Below are positions 34,319 through 44,727 of a stretch of 64,000 nucleotides of DNA, in pieces. Each line of letters begins with the position of its first letter. Position 1 is the first letter of the stretch. This DNA comes from Nostoc sp. FACHB-110 (lineage in GTDB: Bacteria > Cyanobacteriota > Cyanobacteriia > Cyanobacteriales > Nostocaceae), in the NCBI RefSeq assembly GCF_014697425.1, contig NZ_JACJRU010000040.1:1-64000 (forward strand). Direction: 5' to 3'. The notes below the pieces were generated by a model, which saw only the letters and a program-made list of their open reading frames with translations, was not told the DNA's origin and made no database searches. Position numbers and translations under genes: made by a program.

Positions 34319-37300
34319 TCACCTAAATATTGTGGTAATATCTTCAGCAAAGGTTGTGGATATTTGCAACTCAGATTTACAGAAATTCAAATATATTTTT
34401 GCAACTTTATCTAAGGGATTTTGTTGCAAACATTCTTGAAAATATTGGGAAGCAACAGCAAATTTTTGTTGTTCATAAAATGCTAATCCTTGGGCAAATA
34501 ATTCTTTTGTTGCTAGTTTACCTTGTCTCACTTCTAAGGCATCAGCAGCAAACACTTCATGCACAGTGACGGCAATCATTTTACCTTTTACTTTCACCTG
34601 TCCGACTACGCGGATATAATTGCGATCGCATTTTTTCAACCTTTGATAAGTTTGGTCGGTAATTAATAGTGGTGTGCTGAATGTTTTGGTTAAGCCTTCA
34701 ATGCGAGAAGCTAAGTTAACTGCATCACTAATTACTGTGCCATCCATCCGATTTAAGCCGCCAACTGTGCCTAAAATTAACGAACCTGTATTAATGCCAA
34801 TGCCAATTTCAATTGGTGAGTAACCATTAATTTGGCGTTCTTGGTTGTAAGTTACTAAGGTTTTTAACATAGCGATTCCGGCTTGCACTGCGTCATCTGC
34901 ATCTTTAGCAAATAACGCCATAATTGCATCGCCAATATATTTATCAATGAAACCGTTGTGTTGAATAATTATCGGTTCCATGCAACTAAGATAAGAGTTG
35001 ATAAATTGAAAGTTTTCGGCGGGAGTTAAGGTTTCCGAAAGGGTAGTAAAGGAGCGAATATCAGTAAATAAAACTGACATTTCTCTTTGCACTTGATCCC
35101 CCAACTGCACATCGACAATACTTTCTTTGTTCAAGACTTGGAGAAATTGGCGCGGGACAAAACGTTCGTAGGCTTGGTTGAGGGCGGCTAAATTTGTGTA
35201 TAAACGGGCATTTTCAATGGAAATCGCCGCCTGTGTCGAAAGTAAGTTGAGTAATTCTAGGCGGTCTGGGGTAAAGGCTCCTGTTGTTAAGTTATTCTCT
35301 AAATAGACAATTCCGGCTAATTTGCCTTGATTAATTAACGGCGCGCATAAAAGCGATCGCGGTTGGGATTGGCGAATATAAGCATCGCGGATAAATTCGC
35401 CTTTGCGTGTAGCATCATTCAACACAACGCTAGTTTTAGTGCGGATAACGTAGTTAACAATGGCGACGGAAAGCAACTGGCTATCTTCAATTGAGAGAGA
35501 TTCTAATACCTTGACGCTATTTTGTTCAACAATTGCTTGGGCTTCAATTAAAAATTTTCCTTTGGTTTCTAATAGCAGAAAACCGCGTTGCGCCCCGGCA
35601 TTTTCCATTAAAATTCTCATCAAGTTAGCCAGCAATTTATCTAGCTGAATTTCCCCTGACAAAGCTTGAGAGGCTTTCATGACTGTCATCAAGTCGAGGG
35701 AGGCGGAGCCGCTACTACTAGTAATACTGCTGGCGTTAGTACTTTTGGTTGTGAGATGCGGTAAAATCACCCTTTCTAACTTGCGGGCTAACAGTTGGGG
35801 ATATTGAGTTTCTAAATATTTCACCTTAGCAGTTGCGCCCCATTGCAAATAAAGATAGCAAGCGTCTTGCATATATCCTTGGGCTACCTTTAACTTATTT
35901 TGGGCGAGGTAAAATTTAGCTGCTAACTCATTGGCTAAAGCCGCTTCGTTAGGATATTGATTTTCTTGGGCTAAGGTTATAGCACGATCATAACACGCGA
36001 TCGCCTCTGCTGCTTCCCCTTGTACCCGATGCCATTCTGCTTCGACTAATGCCAATTTATGGGCGTAGTTACTAGGGGCAAATTGCGCCCAAGTTTTCAA
36101 TTTTTTTTGATTGGCGGCTACTTGTTTAATTAGGGTTTGGCGTTCTGGTAAATTTTTGGTAGTTGCTGCGGCTAATCTGGCTAAAGAATCATAAAAATAG
36201 AACCAGCCAACCACAAATAATGCCACCACCGCATCTAAATAAGGAATTGCCAAATCAGCATTTTGGCAAGCCGTAGCGTAGTCTTCAAACAGGTAATTTA
36301 GCGTCAACAGGTGAGTATAAACAGTAAAAATTGCTGTGCGATAGTTCGTTTCGATGTGTAGCGGTAACATCTTGGTTGCATCGTAGAACTCTCCTACCAA
36401 TTCACAGGGATTGGCATTTTTACCTTGTAAATTTGCGATCGCTTGACGGTACATTTGAATTAAGTCAAAAACTGGCTTTTTCTTAAATTTTTGAATTGCT
36501 TCTACATAAATACCTAGCTGTGCATCTACACCAGTTAATTCTTGTCCACAAAAGTAGCAATGACTACTGCAAGCATTAGCAGCAAAGGAAGCATATTCTG
36601 TATCCCCTGTATCTCGCCCTATTTGGAAGGCGGCTTGTAATGCTGGAATAGTATTTAATATCGGTTCTCGCCAGTGACGCACAAAGCAATTCACTACCAA
36701 CAGGGTTCTAGCTTGGATATTTTTGGCGTTGAAGCGTTCTATTAGTTGTAATGCCAATTCCCCAAACTCGTATCCTCCTGCTAAATCTCCGACTACACCA
36801 CAGAGAATCAAGCCATACGTAGCGTAAGCAAAGGCTGATTCTGGGGCGTTACCATGTATCGCTGAGAGTTCCACCTGTTTAAATACAGTTAGGGGGAAAA
36901 CGTTAGGGGCGGCGAGATAAGTTGGCGAAGCAATACTAGCCAGGATGCGAATTGCGGCTAATTTATTCGGGTTGGTAAGTTGCGGTAAATCAGCTAAAGC
37001 TTGTACCTGTCTACCTGCTAAAGCAAGTTTAGTTTTTAACAATCCCAAAATAATCTGCACTTGTCCGGGGTTAGCCGCGATGGGAATTCCCAGTAGTTTG
37101 AGAACTTGTAGCCCTAATTTGGAAGCTGCTAAAAGTTCATCACGGGCAATCAAAGATTGAATTTTAACAGCATATACCTGCACTTGATCGAGGGTAGTTT
37201 GGGTATGGCGTAACACCTCCTCAATTAATTCATCCATGCCTTCAAACGCGCCAGTTAGATATGCAGCTTCAACAGCAGCTTCGTGCAGTGCCAAGGTTAA

Positions 37301-39679
37301 AGGATACTGCTGTTGCCAACGGTTAGCTTGGAGAAAGTTAATTCCGGTGGTGAGATACTCTAAAGCAGGTTCGTAGGCGGCGGAGGCTTGAGCTTTTTTC
37401 CCGGCTGTTAAGTTCAACTGCGCGAGTTCTTGCCGTTGTTGAGCGTCTGTAATTAAACTCAAGCCAAAGTTTAATTGATTAACAATGTCAAAAATCTTGT
37501 CTTCTTGCTCTTGGGGACTGATACTTTGTAATAATAATTGCCCGATTTGCAAATGAACTGCTTGTTTTTCTTTGGTGGGAATAAGAGAATGGGCGGCTTG
37601 CTGGACGCGATCGTGCAAAAATTTGTAGACTACATCTAAGTTTGTCAGGTTGGCGGCAATTTCGCGATCGCCTACTTGCAATAATTGGTAATTGTTACCT
37701 TGGGGTAATATCAGCCCCATTTCCACTGCTTCCCATAAATTGGTGGCTGTCTCTGGTAAGGATTTTTTTTGAACGATGGCTAAGGTTTTTAAGTCAAATT
37801 GATTACCAATACAAGATGCTAATTTCAATGCCTGTTGAGTTGCATCTGGTAGCTTTTGAATTTTGCCCGCCATCAATTCAACGACGTTATCGGTAATTTG
37901 CGCCGCCTGAATTTTGGTTAATTGCCAGTCCCATTCTCGTTTTTGCACATCAAATTGCAACAATCCTTCTGTATACAACGACTTCAAAAACTCGTTCATA
38001 AAGAAGGGGTTGCCGTTGGTTTTTTGCTGTAGGAGTTGGGCTAGGGGTGCTAACCTCCCAGAATTACGACTATTAAAGGTATCGCCCAAAAGTTCTTGAA
38101 TTTGGGGTAGTTCTAAAGGTGTTAAGGTGAGTTCGTGAATTTTTACCCCTGCTTGTTCTAAAGATGCGATCGCACTGCGTAAAGGATGGGTAGAATCTAC
38201 TTCATGATCTCGATACGCGCCAATTAGCAACAAATATTCACTATCTGGCTGGCTAGTTAACATCTCAATTAACTGCAAAGATGCACTATCCGCCCATTGC
38301 AAATCATCCAAGAAAATTACTAAAGGATGTTCTTTTTGGGTAAAAACAGTAATAAAGTTTTGCAGAACTAAATTAAAGCGGTTTTGCGCTTCCTGTGGTG
38401 GTAATTCAATTACAGGTGGCTGTTTGCCAATAATTAGTTCAACTTCGGAAATGACATCAATAATTATCTGCGCGTTCACCCCCAACGCATTTAATAGCTT
38501 TTCCCGCCAGAGGTTAATTTCTGCTTCCGTGGTGGTTAAAAGTTGACGAATTAAACCTGTAAATGCCTGAATTAGCGCGCTATAGGGAATATTACGTTGA
38601 AATTGATCAAACTTGCCAGCAATGAAATAACCCCGTTTTTGGGTGATGGGTTTATAAATTTCCTGCACTAAGGCTGATTTCCCAATTCCCGAATAACCCG
38701 CAATCAGCATGACTTCACTACTGCCCTGACTAGCCCTGTCAAAGGCTGTTAGTAGGTTGGCAACTTCTGGTTCTCGTCCGTAAAGTTTTTGCGGAATTTG
38801 AAATCTGCCGGAAATATCCTGCTGTCCTAATTCAAATGTGGCGATTTCGCCTGTATTGCGGAGTAGTTCTAAACATTGTTCTAAATCTGCTTGTAAGCCA
38901 AAGGCACTTTGATAACGCGCTTCAGCCGTCTTTTCCAGCAACTTCATCACTAAGTTAGAGACAACCAAAGGAATGGCCGAATTTAGTTGATGCGGGGGAA
39001 GGGGTTGTTTAGCAATGTGGCTGTGAACTAATTCCACCGGATCATCACTAATAAACGGTAATTGCTGTGTTAGCAGTTCGTAAAAAGTCACCCCCAAGGA
39101 ATAGAAATCAGTACGATAATCAATAGTGCGATTCATTCTCCCTGTTTGTTCAGGAGAAATATAAGATAAAGTGCCTTCTAAAACATTAAGGTTACGTAAG
39201 GTGGGATCTTCTTTGGATAACAAAGTAGCAATGCCAAAGTCGATAATCTTGGCTTGTTGCGTGTTGGGGTTGAGGAGAATATTGCCAGGATTAATATCTT
39301 TATGAATAATTTGCTGCTGATGAATTGCACCTAAAGCTGCTGCTACTTGAATCGCTAGGTGTAAAAAATTTTCTATTAGTATGGGTGGTTGATGGAGTAA
39401 ATTACGTAGAGGTTGCCCACCAAAATCTTCTAAGACTAAGACTAAAGTATTTTCGTATTTTTCTAAGCTGTAGGCTTGAATAATGCCAGGTACTTGAAAG
39501 CGACGAGTCAGTTCATATTCCAGTTTAAACCGAGCGATCGCTTCTGGAGGCGGATATTCCCATCGCAGCAATTTTAATACTACCAGCTGGCGATCAGACT
39601 CGCGGTAGCCTTGATACACCTGAGAATGGGGGCTTTCGTACAGTTCCCTTAAAATTTTGTACCCTTCTAGTGTGATCAT
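34319..39679 (-). CDS. Ser/Thr kinase - AAA ATPase - GAF - adenylate cyclase multidomain protein
   Basis: This 1786-residue signalling protein begins with a eukaryotic-type kinase domain (1-265; catalytic loop HKDINPGN, IDFG). Next is an AAA/STAND ATPase (about 295-560; Walker A GYSGIGKSALV, Walker B-like LVIFLDDLQWAD), a helical TPR-like region (about 690-1300), a GAF domain (about 1370-1515) and a class III nucleotide cyclase (about 1540-1735). The cyclase keeps the metal-binding Asp in FTDIRSF and IGDAIMA, and Lys/Asp (DKYIGD, VISDAVN) that favour adenine. It would link phosphorylation and ligand sensing to cAMP. A C-terminal TPR-like tail follows. Kinase-AAA-GAF proteins are common in Nostoc; most end in a histidine kinase instead. 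Confidence 0.88.
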   Translation of the reverse strand: MITLEGYKILRELYESPHSQVYQGYRESDRQLVVLKLLRWEYPPPEAIARFKLEYELTRRFQVPGIIQAYSLEKYENTLVLVLEDFGGQPLRNLLHQPPILIENFLHLAIQVAAALGAIHQQQIIHKDINPGNILLNPNTQQAKIIDFGIATLLSKEDPTLRNLNVLEGTLSYISPEQTGRMNRTIDYRTDFYSLGVTFYELLTQQLPFISDDPVELVHSHIAKQPLPPHQLNSAIPLVVSNLVMKLLEKTAEARYQSAFGLQADLEQCLELLRNTGEIATFELGQQDISGRFQIPQKLYGREPEVANLLTAFDRASQGSSEVMLIAGYSGIGKSALVQEIYKPITQKRGYFIAGKFDQFQRNIPYSALIQAFTGLIRQLLTTTEAEINLWREKLLNALGVNAQIIIDVISEVELIIGKQPPVIELPPQEAQNRFNLVLQNFITVFTQKEHPLVIFLDDLQWADSASLQLIEMLTSQPDSEYLLLIGAYRDHEVDSTHPLRSAIASLEQAGVKIHELTLTPLELPQIQELLGDTFNSRNSGRLAPLAQLLQQKTNGNPFFMNEFLKSLYTEGLLQFDVQKREWDWQLTKIQAAQITDNVVELMAGKIQKLPDATQQALKLASCIGNQFDLKTLAIVQKKSLPETATNLWEAVEMGLILPQGNNYQLLQVGDREIAANLTNLDVVYKFLHDRVQQAAHSLIPTKEKQAVHLQIGQLLLQSISPQEQEDKIFDIVNQLNFGLSLITDAQQRQELAQLNLTAGKKAQASAAYEPALEYLTTGINFLQANRWQQQYPLTLALHEAAVEAAYLTGAFEGMDELIEEVLRHTQTTLDQVQVYAVKIQSLIARDELLAASKLGLQVLKLLGIPIAANPGQVQIILGLLKTKLALAGRQVQALADLPQLTNPNKLAAIRILASIASPTYLAAPNVFPLTVFKQVELSAIHGNAPESAFAYATYGLILCGVVGDLAGGYEFGELALQLIERFNAKNIQARTLLVVNCFVRHWREPILNTIPALQAAFQIGRDTGDTEYASFAANACSSHCYFCGQELTGVDAQLGIYVEAIQKFKKKPVFDLIQMYRQAIANLQGKNANPCELVGEFYDATKMLPLHIETNYRTAIFTVYTHLLTLNYLFEDYATACQNADLAIPYLDAVVALFVVGWFYFYDSLARLAAATTKNLPERQTLIKQVAANQKKLKTWAQFAPSNYAHKLALVEAEWHRVQGEAAEAIACYDRAITLAQENQYPNEAALANELAAKFYLAQNKLKVAQGYMQDACYLYLQWGATAKVKYLETQYPQLLARKLERVILPHLTTKSTNASSITSSSGSASLDLMTVMKASQALSGEIQLDKLLANLMRILMENAGAQRGFLLLETKGKFLIEAQAIVEQNSVKVLESLSIEDSQLLSVAIVNYVIRTKTSVVLNDATRKGEFIRDAYIRQSQPRSLLCAPLINQGKLAGIVYLENNLTTGAFTPDRLELLNLLSTQAAISIENARLYTNLAALNQAYERFVPRQFLQVLNKESIVDVQLGDQVQREMSVLFTDIRSFTTLSETLTPAENFQFINSYLSCMEPIIIQHNGFIDKYIGDAIMALFAKDADDAVQAGIAMLKTLVTYNQERQINGYSPIEIGIGINTGSLILGTVGGLNRMDGTVISDAVNLASRIEGLTKTFSTPLLITDQTYQRLKKCDRNYIRVVGQVKVKGKMIAVTVHEVFAADALEVRQGKLATKELFAQGLAFYEQQKFAVASQYFQECLQQNPLDKVAKIYLNFCKSELQISTTFAEDITTIFR

Positions 39680-39915
39680 AGATGGCTAAAGCGTCAGCTC
39701 TATTTTTAGCAGCCTACTCAGTATAATTTGCAAGGTTTTAAAACTGCCAAGAATAGACGCGTAAGTTAGCAAAACCCTGACATCTAATTTCAACAATTAA
39801 ATTTTCTACATCAGTCCGAAAATCATCCCTACTGCCTTCGCGGAATTTGTCAAAACCTTCTATATTAGCGATCGCTACTTTATATTACCGATTATTCTTG
39901 GTTTAACCGCAGGTT

Positions 39916-41580
39916 ATGAAAAAATTCCTGAAATATCTCAGTTTAGGGCTATTATCCACCGCTTTATCAGCCTCTCCTAGCTTGGGAGCCGAGCGCATTA
40001 GCTTTTTTTATGCTCCCTTTGGAGAATTTTCTATATCTACTAAATCTTTAGAAACTTTTGCCAAAGAAGGCAAAGTATCAGGCGATTTAGAATTATATGC
40101 CAAAAGAGCTACGCCTGAGCAATTAGCGCAACTGCGAGAATTATTACAACAACGTTTTAATGTTACGCCTACTCTTGTATCTCAATTTACTTATTCCCCT
40201 ATAGGCGAACAAGTAGTACAGCGTTTAGGAGAATTATTATTAACAGAATCTCGCCAAAATGGTTTCTATGCTTTGCGAAGTGCGTTGATTTTAGCTGCTA
40301 ACGACCCTCAAGGATTAAATGTTGTCAATATTATCCGTAGGTTTCCTTCGGGAACTATTCGTCTCAATTTTACCGAGGGAGTCAAAATAGTTAATAACTT
40401 ATCAGAATTACTCAAAACTAGAGATGCAGTTGTTGGATATTTACAACAACAATCCCTTGTAGGAACTTTAAATGCAAACACTGATTTTTCGCAAAAGCCA
40501 GATTTACGTAAACCAGGCGCATTTAGTTTCCAAAAAGTCTATTTGGAACTCAATGATGTCAACCGAAATCGTCGTTTACCTGTAGATGTTTATCTACCAA
40601 AAGCAAAGTCCCAAAACGCAAATCAGCCTACACCTCCTTATCCTTTAGTGGTGATTTCTCACGGCCTAGCTTCAGACCGCTATGCTTTGGTGTATCTAGC
40701 GCAACATTTGGCTTCCTATGGCTTTGCAGTTGTCGCCTTAGACCATCCTGGTAGTAATTCCCAACGCTTTCAACAATACTTTGCAGGTTTAGCTGGCCCC
40801 CCTGAACCTCGAGAATTTATCGACAGACCTTTAGATGTTAAATATGTACTTGATGAACTTCAACGTTTAGAAACAGTTAATGCTGATCTCAAAGGTAAAA
40901 TCAATTTTCAGCAAGTAGGAGCCATTGGTCATTCTTTTGGTGGTTACACTGTTTTAACGTTAGCCGGAGCCACATTAAACTTTCCCCAACTACAACAAGA
41001 TTGTTATCCCAATAGATCCTTAAATTTGTCTCTATTGTTGCAATGTCAAGCTGCTGAATTAGCACCTAAAAATTATTTACTCCAAGACAGTCGCATTAAG
41101 GCTGTTATGGCGATTAATCCTATTAACAGTTCCGTATTAGGTCAAAGTGGTATCAGCCAAATCAAAGTTCCGGTAATGTTAGTTTCAGGTAGTCAAGATA
41201 TTTTTGCACCAACTCTTGCAGAGCAAGTTCGCCCTTTTACTTGGCTTGCTGAACCTAATAAATATCTGTTGTTAATTGCCAATGCTACCCACTTTACAGC
41301 AATCGAAGAATCTACGCCTACAGGTAATGTCTTACCCGTACCATCTGGATTAATTGGCCCTGACCCAAAAGCCGCTTATTCTTATTTAAAAGCTTTCAGT
41401 GTGGCTTTTTTAGAAAGTAATTTACTTAACAAGCCGGAATATCGCGCTTATTTACAACCTGCCTATGCCCAATATATTAGCCAAACACCTTTAAATTTGA
41501 GTTTAATTAACTCTTTGACAACAGACCAATTAGCGCAAGCATCTCAAGATGAACCTAATCAAAAATCAAATAAATTTTAG
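39916..41580 (+). CDS. Secreted DUF1400 / alpha-beta hydrolase
   Basis: The 554-residue protein has a Sec signal (MKKFLKYLSLGLLSTALSA, SLGAE), a DUF1400 domain (about 25-155, with VSGDLELYAKRATPEQLAQL) and an alpha/beta hydrolase domain (about 215-500). The nucleophile elbow is GHSFGG near residue 345, and VISHGLASDR marks the oxyanion strand. Related cyanobacterial proteins are annotated as dienelactone hydrolase or chlorophyllase-like, and the substrate is unknown. The likely catalytic His lies in ATHFTAIEES. Confidence 0.82.
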   Translation: MKKFLKYLSLGLLSTALSASPSLGAERISFFYAPFGEFSISTKSLETFAKEGKVSGDLELYAKRATPEQLAQLRELLQQRFNVTPTLVSQFTYSPIGEQVVQRLGELLLTESRQNGFYALRSALILAANDPQGLNVVNIIRRFPSGTIRLNFTEGVKIVNNLSELLKTRDAVVGYLQQQSLVGTLNANTDFSQKPDLRKPGAFSFQKVYLELNDVNRNRRLPVDVYLPKAKSQNANQPTPPYPLVVISHGLASDRYALVYLAQHLASYGFAVVALDHPGSNSQRFQQYFAGLAGPPEPREFIDRPLDVKYVLDELQRLETVNADLKGKINFQQVGAIGHSFGGYTVLTLAGATLNFPQLQQDCYPNRSLNLSLLLQCQAAELAPKNYLLQDSRIKAVMAINPINSSVLGQSGISQIKVPVMLVSGSQDIFAPTLAEQVRPFTWLAEPNKYLLLIANATHFTAIEESTPTGNVLPVPSGLIGPDPKAAYSYLKAFSVAFLESNLLNKPEYRAYLQPAYAQYISQTPLNLSLINSLTTDQLAQASQDEPNQKSNKF

Positions 41581-41621
41581 CAATTTAAGGGTAATAAAAA
41601 AGTATGGCTAGCTACTTACCC

Positions 41622-42362
41622 TTAATTTAAGGCATATCTGGGTCTAGCTTTTAATTCTTGAAAATTATGTTGCTCGGCAAACTGCATCAGCCCATTTATA
41701 CATTCTGTAAAACTGTCAAAAACTTGGTCAACTAAAACCAATGCTTTAGCTTTTTGTGCTGGAGATAATTCAATACTGTATAAGAAATTCTCTATCTCGT
41801 TATATTCCATCCCAGATTGAATATGTCCGGTTTCTACTTTCACATGATGGGAGCTAAAGTAATAGTATCTTTTATTCGTATTTGCGCGCAATTCTTCACT
41901 AACTTGTGCCATTGCACTGAGGGCTGGGCTTCCTGTAGCTTCAATCGCTTCAATGATGACTATTTTGAGTAAAATATCAGTTTCATAGCGACACATCGCT
42001 GATAAATTATTAGAAAGACGACGAGTTTTTAGGGTTTTATCACTCCACATAAATTTGAGAAAATCACTAAAGCGCATTACTTGGTCAATCTCTAGTGTTT
42101 CTAAATCTTTGAGATACCATTTCCAGTGGCTACCGTCTTCTAGTGCATGGCGATTTACCATTTTTTGCAGTGGGTGTTCGCTATGCTCATCTCTAAGAAT
42201 GTCATTATTTAAATCTTTAAAGCTCATGGCGAAATGTGCCAAGCAAGGAAACCAAGTTAATCGCTGGTAAGGGTCAATACTGCTATCTTTTAAAAATTGA
42301 AAGAATGGTAATTGAGCAAATTTGTTTTCTTGGGTTTTAATATAATCTAAAACGTCTTTCAT
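41622..42362 (-). CDS. Haem-oxygenase-fold protein (DUF3865-like)
   Basis: The 246-residue all-helical protein resembles the haem-oxygenase/TenA-like superfamily including CADD and DUF3865 members, some of which are di-metal oxidases. Candidate ligands are in RDEHSEHP, HALEDGSHWKWY, EAIEATG and SSHHVKVETGH. Substrate is unknown. The frame opens at 42425, but the ATG at 42362 (MKDVLDYIK) has AGGA a few nt upstream and fits the family N-terminus. A 35-bp palindrome lies about 290 bp upstream and may control it. Confidence 0.6.
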   Translation of the reverse strand: MKDVLDYIKTQENKFAQLPFFQFLKDSSIDPYQRLTWFPCLAHFAMSFKDLNNDILRDEHSEHPLQKMVNRHALEDGSHWKWYLKDLETLEIDQVMRFSDFLKFMWSDKTLKTRRLSNNLSAMCRYETDILLKIVIIEAIEATGSPALSAMAQVSEELRANTNKRYYYFSSHHVKVETGHIQSGMEYNEIENFLYSIELSPAQKAKALVLVDQVFDSFTECINGLMQFAEQHNFQELKARPRYALN

Positions 42363-42809
42363 TTTGATATCCTGATTAAATGAAATACAAAATATTGGAC
42401 ATATATTAGCCAAATTTATCAGCAATATTTTTCCACTTGGATATTGCTAAACTCTCTAAAAAATGAGATTTCAGCCATCATTATTAACCATTCAATGAAT
42501 GGCCAGAGGGAAAATATATTGATGCGTTTTGATACTATGTTGATTGCTGGTTGGGAATACTTAAGTATTCGCTGTTCTCTTATGGTCAGTCTAAACCTCT
42601 ATCAGGGAAAATAACAACTGTGTTTTAGGAACTTTATCTACTTTTTACACTGTTACTTAAGTAAATTACTTAAGTAACAGTGCCTGCAATTATCACAGTC
42701 TCAATCTTAGCCAATATTCATATCCCCGCCTTCTATGACAAGTTGGAGATCGGAGTAAACCTAATTTTTTCAAAATTAATTGTTCTATAATCACTACTAA
42801 GTAATTTTT
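42363..42809. other. Intergenic region with a 35-bp palindrome
   Basis: No gene is credible here. The main feature is the palindrome at 42648-42682. The minus-strand frame between 42363 and 42425 is treated as leader of the DUF3865-like gene. Confidence 0.4.
42648..42682. promoter_or_regulatory. 35-bp perfect palindrome containing doubled TTACTTAAGTAA
   Basis: The 17-nt arm CACTGTTACTTAAGTAA and its exact complement are separated by a single A. Each arm contains TTACTTAAGTAA, itself a palindrome, so the region is two adjacent dyads. It could be a tandem operator for a dimeric regulator or a stable RNA hairpin. Confidence 0.5.
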
Positions 42810-43394
42810 CTAGGGAGTTACTTTATGAACTTTTAAATAAAACCAGAAATATCCCACCCAATAAAATATATTGACGGTTATTAACAACACTTTAGTTAAA
42901 AGCGATCGCATTGTCGAAAATAGCGATATACTAGCTATGAACACCAACAAAATCTCTACGAAAGCCACAATCTTGCCATAATGGTTGGTGTCCCAGTAAG
43001 AAATCGGACTGATAAAGCGATAATTACTAAAAGGAAACAAGTGTCTATGGGCATCGTGGTTATGAACTGGTAAATCTAAAAGGTCGTGTAATACCATACT
43101 CATAAACCCTACTTCTATCAGTCGCCAACTACAAAAATGGGCAATTAAAACTCCAATCAACGCTAAAGGCAACGAGTGAAAGGTACTAATAATAGTCTGC
43201 CAAAACGGTTGGTAGTAAACTTCTGACCAAATCTGACGCGATGGTAAACGATAGACAAATTTCATCACAAAATAAAACAGAAATATTGGTATATCTGGCA
43301 AAATTGCGCCAATACAGATGGCGTTGTTGACCTGTGTTCCTATCTGTCGATTCAAAATAAACAGATTTAAAATTGCATGGCTAGGAGTGTTCAT
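42810..43394 (-). CDS. Membrane-bound metal-dependent hydrolase-like protein
   Basis: The 194-residue protein has about four to five membrane helices. Its conserved-looking polar residues are in NTPSHAILN at the start and in VLHDLLDLPVHNHDAHRHLFP in the loop, a His/Asp-rich pattern similar to YdjM-type (DUF457-like) inner membrane metal-dependent hydrolases. Function is unknown in cyanobacteria. Standalone minus-strand gene. Confidence 0.6.
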   Translation of the reverse strand: MNTPSHAILNLFILNRQIGTQVNNAICIGAILPDIPIFLFYFVMKFVYRLPSRQIWSEVYYQPFWQTIISTFHSLPLALIGVLIAHFCSWRLIEVGFMSMVLHDLLDLPVHNHDAHRHLFPFSNYRFISPISYWDTNHYGKIVAFVEILLVFIASISLFSTMRSLLTKVLLITVNIFYWVGYFWFYLKVHKVTP

Positions 43395-43806
43395 GAGGCA
43401 AATTCAGTAATTGCACTGAGGACAATCTAGCAGAAAATCTTTTTTAACCCAGAAGATTTTTACAAATCAGATATAGCTGGTTATTGTCAAGAAAAACAGA
43501 TATTTGTCCAGTCGTATTCGTAAAACTTATTTCTCTAAAAATTCGCATATATATAAACTTTGTTAAGGAATATTAAGAAATTCTTATTAAAAAATATTGC
43601 AGCTACTTGTTTTAATTGTTAACGTGTGTAAGTCAAGCTACTGAATCTCAAAGAGGTAAAAGTATGAACCATTCTAGAAGGCGAAATATCTAATTACTCA
43701 AGTCTTAATTTCCCTTTGAGTTCAACGAGGGATAAATGATTTGTTTTACCTGCGGTAACAACCAGAAAAAACCTGGGTAAGACTAAAATTTTAGAGGTGA
43801 AAACCG
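43395..43806. other. Divergent promoter region
   Basis: About 410 bp of AT-rich DNA separates the minus-strand membrane hydrolase and the plus-strand SDR gene. No additional gene or clear structured RNA was found. The SDR ribosome binding site (AGAGGTG) ends it. Confidence 0.35.
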
Positions 43807-44682
43807 ATGAAGATTCAAGGTAGCATTGCTCTAATTACAGGGGCATCTCGTGGGATTGGTAAAGCGATCGCTTTAGCCCTAGCGCAACAAGGGATGAAAC
43901 GCCTGATTTTAATAGCGCGCGATCGCGACAAACTAGCCCAAGTCGCCCAAGAAATCGAAGCGATGGGAACAGAAGCCGTAATCATGTCAGTCGATTTAAC
44001 TCACTCCACGGAAGTAAATATTGCTGTAGCGCAACTATGGCGCAATCATGGACCTATTCATCTACTCGTTAACTGTGCAGGAGTCGCATATCAAACTTCA
44101 TTCTTGCGTTCTAAACTTCCCCAAGTGCAAGAAGAAATCTCGGTGAATTTATTGGGAATGTACACCCTCACCAGTCTCATCGCCCGGCGGATGGCTAGCC
44201 AAAGACAAGGAACAATTGTCAACGTCTCTAGCTTAATGGGCAAAGTCGCCGCACCGACGATGGCAACATATTCAGCCACAAAGTTTGCCATCTTAGGGTT
44301 TACCCAAGCCTTACGCCAAGAACTAGCTGAGTACAATATTCAAGTCCAAGCCTTATTACCTTCCCTTACAGACACAGACATGGTGCGCGACTTGCAACTA
44401 TTCCGTTGGGTGATCCCGATGACACCGCAACAAGTAGCGCAAGCATTCATTGTTGGATTGCAGAATGATACACCAGAAATTTTAGTCGGATGGCAAAGTC
44501 ATTTAGCTGTGTGGTGTCAACGCCTCGCACCTTGGTTGTTAGAGTTAATTTTGAAAATTGCCACACCACCAAAAAAGCAGCAGCTTGAAGAAAAACCCGG
44601 TTTATTGAGTAAAATCAATCGTTTCTTTGATGTTTTGCTATCAAGAAACGTGACTACGTTGGTATCTGCACGTAAGTCTTAA
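43807..44682 (+). CDS. SDR-family NAD(P)-dependent oxidoreductase
   Basis: The 291-residue classical short-chain dehydrogenase has the cofactor-binding TGASRGIG (residues 11-18), the NCAG-type motif (LLVNCAGVAY), the Ser in VNVSSLMG and the catalytic Tyr/Lys in YSATK. The C-terminal extension of about 60 residues with a hydrophobic helix (LAPWLLELILKIATPP) could attach it to a membrane. Substrate unknown. AGAGGTG precedes the ATG with good spacing. Confidence 0.88.
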   Translation: MKIQGSIALITGASRGIGKAIALALAQQGMKRLILIARDRDKLAQVAQEIEAMGTEAVIMSVDLTHSTEVNIAVAQLWRNHGPIHLLVNCAGVAYQTSFLRSKLPQVQEEISVNLLGMYTLTSLIARRMASQRQGTIVNVSSLMGKVAAPTMATYSATKFAILGFTQALRQELAEYNIQVQALLPSLTDTDMVRDLQLFRWVIPMTPQQVAQAFIVGLQNDTPEILVGWQSHLAVWCQRLAPWLLELILKIATPPKKQQLEEKPGLLSKINRFFDVLLSRNVTTLVSARKS

Positions 44683-44727
44683 GAGATTCTGCTACGCGAT
44701 CGCCTATCGCAACAATAAAGATACAGT

